Program-made: the position numbers and the translations under genes
Shown here: positions 45,129 to 52,618 of the stretch, piece by piece
How positions within the stretch are numbered: the stretch's first letter is position 1
Layout of the letters: the number at the start of each line of letters is the position of its first letter
NCBI RefSeq assembly: GCF_040892545.1
Contig: NZ_CP156079.1
Location: 496,001-560,000 of the forward strand
DNA length: 64,000 bases
Direction of reading: 5' to 3'
DNA from: Paracidovorax avenae
GTDB taxonomy: Bacteria > Pseudomonadota > Gammaproteobacteria > Burkholderiales > Burkholderiaceae_C
The notes under the pieces: generated by a model
Told to the model about the DNA's origin: nothing
Databases searched by the model: none
What the model saw: the letters and a program-made list of their open reading frames with translations, nothing else

Positions 45129-46594
45129 GGTCCCGCCTGCGCGCGGAGTGGGCGCCCAGCATTCCGCGTGAGCTGCTGGCGGGCGCGGTCGCCACGTTCG
45201 CGCTCATTCCCGAGGTGATCGCGTTTTCGTTCGTTGCGGGCGTCGATCCGTCCGTGGGGCTCTTCGCCTCGTTCGTCATCAGCATCGTGATCGCCTTCGC
45301 GGGCGGGCGTCCGGCCATGGTGTCGGCGGCTGCCGGGTCGGTGGCGCTGGTGGCCGCGCCGCTGGTGCAGTCCCATGGCGTGGGTTACCTGTTCGCCGCG
45401 GGGCTGCTGGCAGGGGCCGTGCAGGTGGCCTTCGGCCTGCTGCGCATGGGCGTGCTGGTGCGCTTCGTTTCGAGCTCGGTGCGCACAGGTTTCGTGAATG
45501 CGCTGGCCGTGCTCATCTTCTCGGCCCAGCTGCCCCACCTGCGGGGCGCCGGGCCAGCCACCTGGGGCATGCTGGCGCTGGGCCTGGCCATCATCTACGG
45601 CCTGCCGCGCCTGGGCGCGTGGCTGGGCTGGCGTGTGTTCACCGCCATTCCGTCGCCGCTGGTCTGCGTCGTGGCACTCACGGCGCTGGCCTCCGCGGCC
45701 GGCCTGCCGCTGCCCACCGTGGCCGATCTCGGCAGGCTTCCGGACGCCTTGCCCGCCTTTGCTTTGCCCGGCGTGCCGTTCGCGCTGGAGACGCTGCGCA
45801 TCATCGCGTTGCCGGCACTCGCGATCGCCTTCGTGGGCCTGCTCGAATCCGTGCTCACCGCCGCGGTGGTGGACGAGATGACCGACACGCCCAGCGACAA
45901 GAACCGCGAGTGTGCCGGGCTGGGCCTGGCGAACATCGCGGCCAGCCTGACCGGTGGCATCGCGGGCTGCGGAATGATCGGGCAGGCGGTGGGCAATGTG
46001 AAATACGGTGGCCGCGGGCGCCTGTCCACCCTGTTCGCGGGCGTGTTCCTGCTGGTGCTGATGGTGGCGCTCAAGGACTGGGTTTCGCGCGTGCCGGTGA
46101 TCGCGCTGGTGGCGATCATGGTGATGGTGTCGGCCTCCACTTTTGACTGGAACTCGCTGCGCACCCTGGTGCGCCACCCCCGGACCTCCAGTGTCGTGAT
46201 GCTGGCCACCGTGGCGGTGACGCTCGCCACCCACAACCTGGCGGCCGGCGTGGCCGTGGGGGTGGTGCTGAGCGGCGTGTTCTTCGCCTTCAAGGTGGCG
46301 CGCCTGCTCGACATACGCGCAGAGGATGATCGCGCCACCGGCCTGCGCACCTGGCGCGTGTCGGGCCAGGTGTTCTTCGCGTCGGCCGATGCGTTAATCG
46401 ATGCCTTCGACGTCCTGGCCGCCGAAGGCCGCGCGGTGCGCATCGACGTCTCTCGCGCCCACTTCTGGGACGTGACCGCCGTGGCCGCCCTGGACAAGGT
46501 GGTGATGCGGCTGCGGCACCACGGCTGCCCGGTGGAGGTGGTGGGAATGAACGAGGCCAGCGCCGGCCTCGTGGAGCGCGTGGGCGGACCCTGA
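45113..46594 (+). CDS. SulP-family anion transporter with STAS domain
   Basis: A SulP protein of about 493 residues. Membrane helices fill about residues 15-385, starting with the family marks [24 protein letters not shown] and the [10 protein letters not shown] region; the C-terminal cytoplasmic STAS domain (about 400-490) has [20 protein letters not shown]. It is a sulfate, bicarbonate or other anion transporter; the substrate is not readable. The start is uncertain: a GTG at 45113 within the end of the YecA gene, or a GTG at 45080; neither has a good ribosome site, suggesting translational coupling with the YecA-like gene. Confidence 0.9.
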   Translation: MLRKLRSRLRAEWAPSIPRELLAGAVATFALIPEVIAFSFVAGVDPSVGLFASFVISIVIAFAGGRPAMVSAAAGSVALVAAPLVQSHGVGYLFAAGLLAGAVQVAFGLLRMGVLVRFVSSSVRTGFVNALAVLIFSAQLPHLRGAGPATWGMLALGLAIIYGLPRLGAWLGWRVFTAIPSPLVCVVALTALASAAGLPLPTVADLGRLPDALPAFALPGVPFALETLRIIALPALAIAFVGLLESVLTAAVVDEMTDTPSDKNRECAGLGLANIAASLTGGIAGCGMIGQAVGNVKYGGRGRLSTLFAGVFLLVLMVALKDWVSRVPVIALVAIMVMVSASTFDWNSLRTLVRHPRTSSVVMLATVAVTLATHNLAAGVAVGVVLSGVFFAFKVARLLDIRAEDDRATGLRTWRVSGQVFFASADALIDAFDVLAAEGRAVRIDVSRAHFWDVTAVAALDKVVMRLRHHGCPVEVVGMNEASAGLVERVGGP

Positions 46595-46597
46595 TCG

Positions 46598-48391
46598 TCA
46601 GAAGCTCGTCCAGTCGTCCTGGCTCGAGCTGCCCGCCAGGGCCAGCGAAGGCGCGGGGGCTTTTGCGGGCACGGGTGCAGGTGCGGGTCGGCGGGCCGCC
46701 ACGGCCGGAGCGCGTGGCGCGGCAGGCACCCGTGCCGGGGCCGGCCTGGCGGCAGGCAGGGTGACCCTTGCCGCCGGTGCCGCGGCGGCGCGTGGTGCGG
46801 CCACCGGGGCCGGCAGGCCCTGGTCGTGGTGCAGGCGGAACTGGCTCACCGCATCCACGAGCCTGCCGGCCTGGGCCCGCAGGCTGTCCGCGGCGGCAGC
46901 GCTTTCCTCGACCAGCGCGGCGTTCTGCTGCGTCACCTGGTCGAGCTGGCTCACCGCATCGCTCACCTGGCCGATGCCCTGGGCCTGTTCCTGGGTGGCG
47001 GCGCTGATTTCGCTGATCAGGTCGTTCACGCGCTTGACCTGGGTGACGATGTCGGCCATGGTCCGGCCGGCTTCCTCGACCTGCTGGCTGCCGGCTTCCA
47101 CCTTCTCCACGCTGGTGGAGATGAGTGCCTTGATCTCCTTGGCGGCGTCGGCGCTGCGCTGCGCGAGGCTGCGCACTTCGCTCGCCACCACCGCGAAGCC
47201 GCGGCCCTGCTCACCGGCGCGGGCCGCCTCCACCGCGGCATTGAGCGCCAGGATGTTGGTCTGGAAGGCGATGCCGTCGATGACGCCGATGATGTCCGAG
47301 ATCTTGCGGCTGGAGTCGGAGATGGAGCCCATGGTGCTCACCACCTGTCCCATCACCGTGCCGCCGCGCTCGGCGACCTCGCTGGCGGAGTTCGCCAGTT
47401 GCGTGGCCTGCCGGGCGGTGTCGCCGTTGTTCTTCACGGTGGCCGTCAGCTGCTCCATGGAGGCGGCCGTCTGCTGCAGGTTGGACGCCTGCTCTTCGGT
47501 GCGCTGGCTCAGGTCGGCGTTGCCGGTGGCGATCTGCGTGCTGCCCGTGGCGATGGAGTCGCTGCTCTGCCGCACCTGCCCGACCACGCGGGCCAGCTGG
47601 TCGCGCATGTCCTTCATGCCGGCCAGCAGGCTGGACTGGTCACCGGAGCGGGTCTCCACGTCCACCGCGAGGTTGCCCTGCGCGATCTGCCGCACGATGC
47701 CGCTCGCGTAGTCGGGCTCACCGCCCAGCTGGCGCGTGATGGAGCGGGTGACCCACAGGCCCAGCGCGCCGGCCAGTGCCACGGCCAGGGCGGATCCGGC
47801 CAGGATCACGGCGGTATTGATGCCGCGCATCCGGTCGGCTCCCGCCTTGCGCTCGGCCAGCAGGCTGGATTCCGCCTGGTCCAGCTCCTTCTGCAGTGCC
47901 CGGAAGCCGTCCATGGCGGCCTTGTCCTTGCCCTGGGCGAACTGCGCGATGAAGTCCGGCATGGCCTTGCTGCCCGCCGCGACGTCACGCCGCTCCTGGA
48001 TCAGCCCGGACATCACGGATGTGAATTCGTTCTCCCGGGCCTTCATGTCATCCAGGCGCCGCTGCTGGACGGGGTTGTCGGCCGTGAGGGCCTTGATGTC
48101 GGGGAGCGTCTTGTTGAATTCCTGGGCGCCGCTGGTCCAGGGCTCCAGGAACTTCTCATCCCCGCTGAGCAGGAAGCCGCGGGCGCCGGTCTCCATGTTG
48201 ACCATGCTGCCGAGCAGGGTGTTGGAGCGGTCGAGCACCTGGTAGGTGTGCTCGTTCCACGATTCCGCTTCCGCGAGGCTGCGGCTGGTGACGAGCGCGC
48301 TGGCGGCCACGGCGATGAAGATGGCGATCACCAGGCCGAAAGCGATGAGCAGGCGCTGGGACACGGTGAGGGAGCGGGCACTGGCGGCCAT
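46598..48391 (-). CDS. Methyl-accepting chemotaxis protein with CHASE3 sensor and CheR-docking tail
   Basis: A 597-residue chemoreceptor: first membrane helix (about 10-32), a CHASE3 domain (about 35-185, with [24 protein letters not shown]), second helix (about 190-212), HAMP, and the signalling domain with the invariant tip near 385. Beyond residue 525 follows a linker of about 65 residues of Ala/Pro/Val/Arg, ending in the pentapeptide D-W-T-S-F (593-597). This fits the xWxxF motif that docks methyltransferase CheR (and deamidase CheB) in Tar and Tsr. The other two receptors in this window lack such a tail. Confidence 0.94.
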   Translation of the reverse strand: MAASARSLTVSQRLLIAFGLVIAIFIAVAASALVTSRSLAEAESWNEHTYQVLDRSNTLLGSMVNMETGARGFLLSGDEKFLEPWTSGAQEFNKTLPDIKALTADNPVQQRRLDDMKARENEFTSVMSGLIQERRDVAAGSKAMPDFIAQFAQGKDKAAMDGFRALQKELDQAESSLLAERKAGADRMRGINTAVILAGSALAVALAGALGLWVTRSITRQLGGEPDYASGIVRQIAQGNLAVDVETRSGDQSSLLAGMKDMRDQLARVVGQVRQSSDSIATGSTQIATGNADLSQRTEEQASNLQQTAASMEQLTATVKNNGDTARQATQLANSASEVAERGGTVMGQVVSTMGSISDSSRKISDIIGVIDGIAFQTNILALNAAVEAARAGEQGRGFAVVASEVRSLAQRSADAAKEIKALISTSVEKVEAGSQQVEEAGRTMADIVTQVKRVNDLISEISAATQEQAQGIGQVSDAVSQLDQVTQQNAALVEESAAAADSLRAQAGRLVDAVSQFRLHHDQGLPAPVAAPRAAAAPAARVTLPAARPAPARVPAAPRAPAVAARRPAPAPVPAKAPAPSLALAGSSSQDDWTSF

Positions 48392-48673
48392 GGGGTACCT
48401 CCGGCGGAAAGTAGTCGTCTTTGTGCTCCCAGTCTGGAATGAATCTGAAATATTTGCTCATCAGCTTTTGGAATTCATGAATTTCACTACCTCGTCCTAT
48501 GGACATGCGTCGCATTCATCATTTGCTGATGGGCTGAGCATGTTTTCTTCACACATGGTGCGTAGGCGTGCGTTCCCGCGGCATGGCTGAAGGCGATGCC
48601 GGGCGAGGGAGAGGGGGGGACGGAAAAACGGGCCCGCGCTGAGCGCAGCGGGTGGAAGCCCGTTCCGGTGCGG

Positions 48674-49144
48674 TCAGCGCAGCAGCCTGGCGAGCCCCGC
48701 GATCGCATGGTCGCGGGCGGCCGAGCGCACCGCCGCCCGGTCGCCGGGGAAGCGGCGCATTTCGCTGTGTGTCGTACCGCCCACGTGCCAGCCGAACCAG
48801 ACGGTGCCCACGGGCTTCGCGGCACTGCCGCCCGCAGGGCCGGCCACGCCGGTCACGGACAGCGCTGCCTGGGCGCGGGAGTGGCGCACGGCGCCTTCCG
48901 CCATGGCGCGGGCCACGGGTTCGCTCACGGCGCCGTGCGTGTCGATGAGCGCCGCCGGAACGCCCAGCAATTCGGTCTTGGCGGCATTGGAATAGGTGAC
49001 GAAGCCGCGCTCGAACCACTGGCTCGATCCGGCCAGGTCGGTGCATGCGCCGGCGATCATGCCGCCGGTGCAGCTTTCGGCCGTGGCCATCATCCAGCCG
49101 CGTTCCGCGAGTGCCTGCGCGAGGAAGGCGATGTCGGTGCTCAC
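48674..49144 (-). CDS. pncC: Nicotinamide-nucleotide amidohydrolase PncC (CinA C-terminal domain)
   Basis: A 156-residue CinA-C-type enzyme, complete as a stand-alone domain. It has MATAESCTGGMIAGACTD (about 20-37) with Ser and the TGG signature, GFVTYSNAAKTELLGV, and SVTGVAGPAGGSAAKPVGTVWFG. It hydrolyses NMN to nicotinate mononucleotide in pyridine nucleotide recycling. The start is a GTG whose last bases overlap the pgpA stop (GTGA). It is the last gene of the thiL-DUF4139-pgpA-pncC unit. Confidence 0.94.
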   Translation of the reverse strand: MSTDIAFLAQALAERGWMMATAESCTGGMIAGACTDLAGSSQWFERGFVTYSNAAKTELLGVPAALIDTHGAVSEPVARAMAEGAVRHSRAQAALSVTGVAGPAGGSAAKPVGTVWFGWHVGGTTHSEMRRFPGDRAAVRSAARDHAIAGLARLLR

Positions 49145-49683
49145 CACAGCACCCTCCCGAGCGCGATGGCGAACAGCGTGCAGAAGGCGGCCACGAAGTC
49201 GTCGAAGAGGATGCCCCAGCCGCCGCGCCAGCCGAAGCCCTTGAACAGCTGGTCCGCCCAGGCCACGGGCCCGGGCTTGGCGGCATCGAAGAAGCGGAAC
49301 AGCGCGAACGCCGCGCACTGTCCCCAGAAGCCCATGGGCATCGCCAGCCAGAGCACGCACCAGAACGCCACGATCTCGTCCCATACCACGCACCCCGGGT
49401 CGGCCACGCCCAGGTGGCGGGCGGTGGTGGTGCAGGCCCACCAGCCCACGAGCGTGCCGGCCAGGATGAGGCCGCCGATCTGCAGGGGGGACAGCCAATG
49501 CTGCAGCACCAGGTAGGCCAGCCACGCCCAGGCCGTGCCCACGGTGCCGGGCGCGCGTGGCGAGAGGCCTGCGCCGAAGCCCAGGGCGATCCAGTGCGCC
49601 GGGTGGGACCGCATGAAGGAGGCGCTGGCCCTGCGGGGGGGGGCAGCCGCGCCGGCTGCGGGCAGGGGAGGCAATGCGTTCAT
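49141..49683 (-). CDS. pgpA: Phosphatidylglycerophosphatase A
   Basis: A 180-residue inner-membrane phosphatase of phosphatidylglycerol synthesis. It has the PgpA marks HWIALGFGAGLSPRAPGTVGT (about 31-51), VVWDEIVAFW (metal-binding Asp-Glu), and FRFFDAAKPGPVAWADQLFKGFGWRGGWGILFDDFVAAF toward the end, plus three to four membrane helices. Its ATG overlaps the stop of the DUF4139 gene (ATGA), and its stop overlaps the pncC GTG, so three genes are translated in tight coupling. In most relatives pgpA directly follows thiL. Confidence 0.95.
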   Translation of the reverse strand: MNALPPLPAAGAAAPPRRASASFMRSHPAHWIALGFGAGLSPRAPGTVGTAWAWLAYLVLQHWLSPLQIGGLILAGTLVGWWACTTTARHLGVADPGCVVWDEIVAFWCVLWLAMPMGFWGQCAAFALFRFFDAAKPGPVAWADQLFKGFGWRGGWGILFDDFVAAFCTLFAIALGRVLW

Positions 49684-51446
49684 CGGCGGCTCTCGTTCAG
49701 TTCCACGTCCTTGCCATGGCGCACCACGTGTTCCGCCGTGAAGCGCGCCTCGGCGCCGGGCGCCAGGGGCTGCTGCCAGGCGACGGTACCGGCCGTGCCT
49801 TCCCAGGCGGTGGTGAGCGGTGGCGGCGCATAGCGGGACTCGACCTCGATCTTCGCGTTGCGCGACACGGGGGCGGTGTCGATCACCTGGAGCGTGATCG
49901 GGGTGGTGTGGCGGTTCTCGATGCGGTAGGCGAGCTGGGTGCGGCGCTCCACGGTGGCGCCCGTGAAACCGGCGGTGCCGGTCGTGGTGCGGGGCGCCTC
50001 GGCTTGCACGCGCACGAGGTCGTCCGGGCCGAACCACAGCGGCACCGTGCGCCCGCCGGGGCTGCCCGCATCCGTGGCCGAGGCGAAGTCCAGCCGGCCC
50101 TGGCCCACGAAGGCGCCATCGCGGTACAGGCCGACGGTTCCAGCCGGCCAGGGGCCGGCGGGCGGCGCGATCTCCGCCACCAGGTAGGCGGTTTCGCGCT
50201 GCGCGGGCACGGTGCGCGTGACGAGGCGGGCCGCGGCGTCGTGCGTGCCCAGCAGCAGCGTGGTGCGCTGCCCGCTCGCGGGCACGCTCAGGCGCTGCGG
50301 CACCTCGAAGCGCGTCGCGTAGCTGCCGGCCAGGGCCGTGACGTCGAAGCGGGGCAGGGGTTCTTCCGCGGCGTCGGCGGATTCCGCCATGGAGGCCGGC
50401 GCGGGCGCTACCGGCGCTGCCGGCGCCGGCAGCCGTGCGAGCCGGCTCTGCGGCTCCGGCGGCTGCGCCACGTCCACCGTCCAGGTGCCGGGCCGCGGCC
50501 CCGCGGTGGCGCGCGCGGGGGCCTGGGTGGTGAGCGCGAGCCGCACGTCGTTCCAGTCTTCGCCGCTGCGCTGCGCGACGATGGCCAGCCGCTCGAGCAC
50601 CACCGCCCCCGTGGCGGTGTCCAGCCGCGCGCGGTAGGCAGGTTGCCAGCCGGGGCCGCGCACCTGGTAGGACAGGCGCAGGCCGGCGTCCCGGTCGGTG
50701 GCGAGGTTCACGGCCACGGAGATCGCCCTGGCCCGTGGCCCGCCCGCCGTGCGGTCGCGTTCGGCGCGCAGCGGTTTCAGGTCGCGCTCCAGCGCTTCCT
50801 GGCGGCGCTGCAGCGGTTGCAGGCGCACGAGGGTGTCGGCCGACGTCCTGCGCAGCGCCTCGGCCGTGGCCGGGATCTGGGCGGCGGGAATGGCCGGCGC
50901 CACGGTGGCAGCAGCCGCCGGCGGGATGCCCTGGCCGTCCCGTGGGGCTCCGTCGGAGCCACCGCCGCCGGCCAGGTGGTCGAGGTACCGGTCTGCGCGC
51001 CGCAGCGCCGCGATCTCGGCCTGCACACCCGCGATCTGGTCTTCGAGCGCCCGGACGCGGTCGTCCAGCGGGCTCGCGCAGCCGGCCGCCACGTCGCGGT
51101 CTTCGGTGGTGACCTTGAATTCGCCCACGCGCACGCCGGCATCCGCGCTGATCTGCAGGCTGTCCGGGTCCAGGCTGGCGGGCAGGCAGGCGAAGGTGGC
51201 CCCGCGTGCGCCCGCGGCGATGCGCGCACTGCGCTCGATCGTGGCGATGCCCGGCGCCACCGTCACCTGGGTGATGCGCGATGCCACCACGGAGGGGCGC
51301 TCCTGCGCACAGGCCATGCCGGCCGCCACAAGCCACAGGCAGGCGGCAGCCGTGCCGCGCATGCCGATGCGCCGCGGCGGCGGGACGGGGCGCGCGAACA
51401 GCGCGGAATGCGTGGAACCGGCCGCGCCCGGGCATGCAGAGGACAT
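49680..51446 (-). CDS. DUF4139 (mucoidy inhibitor MuiA-like) exported protein
   Basis: A 588-residue protein with a signal peptide (about 28-46 of the chosen frame, ending MACAQ), an N-terminal DUF4140-type strand region (ITQVTVAPGIATIERSARI), a helical coiled-coil part (about 125-230, with DRVRALEDQIAGVQAEIAALRRAD), and a C-terminal DUF4139 beta domain (about 240-588, ending NESRR). The set is characteristic of MuiA-like proteins, which in some species affect mucoidy; the mechanism is unknown. AAGGAG lies six bases before the ATG at 51446. The gene lies between thiL and pgpA, an unusual location. Confidence 0.85.
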   Translation of the reverse strand: MSSACPGAAGSTHSALFARPVPPPRRIGMRGTAAACLWLVAAGMACAQERPSVVASRITQVTVAPGIATIERSARIAAGARGATFACLPASLDPDSLQISADAGVRVGEFKVTTEDRDVAAGCASPLDDRVRALEDQIAGVQAEIAALRRADRYLDHLAGGGGSDGAPRDGQGIPPAAAATVAPAIPAAQIPATAEALRRTSADTLVRLQPLQRRQEALERDLKPLRAERDRTAGGPRARAISVAVNLATDRDAGLRLSYQVRGPGWQPAYRARLDTATGAVVLERLAIVAQRSGEDWNDVRLALTTQAPARATAGPRPGTWTVDVAQPPEPQSRLARLPAPAAPVAPAPASMAESADAAEEPLPRFDVTALAGSYATRFEVPQRLSVPASGQRTTLLLGTHDAAARLVTRTVPAQRETAYLVAEIAPPAGPWPAGTVGLYRDGAFVGQGRLDFASATDAGSPGGRTVPLWFGPDDLVRVQAEAPRTTTGTAGFTGATVERRTQLAYRIENRHTTPITLQVIDTAPVSRNAKIEVESRYAPPPLTTAWEGTAGTVAWQQPLAPGAEARFTAEHVVRHGKDVELNESRR

Positions 51447-51511
51447 CCGCGCTCCTTCTCTCTCGTTGGGACTGGGGAGGGCAATGCTAGCAGCGCCCCC
51501 GCCATGCGCGG

Positions 51512-52492
51512 TCAGCGGAAGTGGTCGAAGGCCAGGTACTGCGCGGCCATGGGCCGGCCCTGCGCATCGAGCAGCCGCAGGCCGTGCCCGGCCTCGATGG
51601 CGCCGATGCAGGTGGCGCGCGTTCCCGCCTGGCGGGCAGCGGCCTCGACCTGCGCGCGCCGGCCCGGGGGCGCGGTGAACAGCAGCTCGTAGTCGTCGCC
51701 CCCGGCCAGCACGCAGCGCAGCATGTTTTCCCGGCCGTAGGGAAGATGGTCGGGGGCATGCCCGTCGCAGGCCGCCATGAGCTGCGGGGCGAGCGTGGTG
51801 TCGATGCGCGCGCCCACGCCCGACGCCTGCAGGATGTGGCCCAGGTCGCCCACGAGCCCATCGCTCACGTCGATGGCGCTGCTGGCCACGCAGCGCAATG
51901 CCTGTCCCAGCGCCACCCGCGGCGTGGGCCGCTCCAGCCGCTCGCGTGCCTGCGCCAGCACCTGCGGCGGCAACTGCACCGGCATTTTGCCCTGCAGTGC
52001 ATCCAGCGCCAGGCGTGCATCGCCGAGGTGGCCGCTCACCCACAGGTCGTCGCCCGGCCGGGCGCCGCTGCGCAGCAGGGCCTGGCCCGCGGGCACTTCG
52101 CCGAACACCGTGATGCAGATGTTGAGCGGGCCCTGTGTGGTGTCCCCGCCCACCAGTTCGCAGCCATGTTCGTCGGCCAGGGCCAGCAGGCCTTCCGAAA
52201 AGCCCTGCAGCCAGGCCTCGTCGGCGCGGGGCAGCGCCAGCGCCAGCGTGAAGGCCAGCGGCCGTGCGCCGCAGGCCGCGAGGTCCGACAGGTTCACCGC
52301 GAGGGCCTTGTGGCCCAGGTGCGCGGGATAGACATCGGCGAAGAAGTGCCGGCCTTCCACCAGCATGTCGCTGGACACCGCGAGCTGCATGCCGGCGGCT
52401 GGCGAGAGCAGCGCGCAGTCGTCGCCCACGCCCAGGGCCGCGCGGCGCACGGGGCGGTGGAAATAGCGCGCGATCAGATCGAATTCACCCAT
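51512..52492 (-). CDS. thiL: Thiamine-monophosphate kinase
   Basis: A 326-residue ThiL. The N-terminus MGEFDLIARYF is family-typical; GVGDDCALLSP (about 22-32) and SSDMLVEGRHFF bind ATP and magnesium; NLSDLAACGARP and VGGDTTQGP follow; SSAIDVSDGLVGDLGHIL and LAGGDDYELLFTA complete the active site. It phosphorylates thiamine phosphate to thiamine diphosphate. The ATG at 52492 opens the family N-terminus. It is divergent from the candidate effector gene, with the imperfect PIP box in the 126 bases between. Confidence 0.96.
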   Translation of the reverse strand: MGEFDLIARYFHRPVRRAALGVGDDCALLSPAAGMQLAVSSDMLVEGRHFFADVYPAHLGHKALAVNLSDLAACGARPLAFTLALALPRADEAWLQGFSEGLLALADEHGCELVGGDTTQGPLNICITVFGEVPAGQALLRSGARPGDDLWVSGHLGDARLALDALQGKMPVQLPPQVLAQARERLERPTPRVALGQALRCVASSAIDVSDGLVGDLGHILQASGVGARIDTTLAPQLMAACDGHAPDHLPYGRENMLRCVLAGGDDYELLFTAPPGRRAQVEAAARQAGTRATCIGAIEAGHGLRLLDAQGRPMAAQYLAFDHFR

Positions 52493-52529
52493 GGGCCGAG
52501 CATACGCGCAGCCGCCCGGCGGCGCGGGC

Positions 52530-52554
52530 TTCGGTTTCCTGTCCGGATGTTCCT
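52530..52554 (+). promoter_or_regulatory. Imperfect PIP (HrpX) box
   Basis: TTCGG-N15-TTCCT, one base from the plant-inducible-promoter consensus TTCGB-N15-TTCGB (G to C in the second half). A -10-like CAGGAT (pattern YANNNT) is at 52583-52588, 28 bases after the box, against the usual 30-32. It stands 64 bases before the candidate effector start. Confidence 0.5.
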
Positions 52555-52618
52555 GTCCGGGAGCGTGCTCTTGCGGTGGGCGCAGGATGCTCCGGGCCTT
52601 CTGCTCTTGATTCAACGC

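Noticed and set aside
51521..52618. In-frame extension of the 811-residue gene back to 51521
   Set aside because: It would be antisense to all of thiL, and the PIP-like box and -10 lie within it; the ATG at 52619 is the sensible start.
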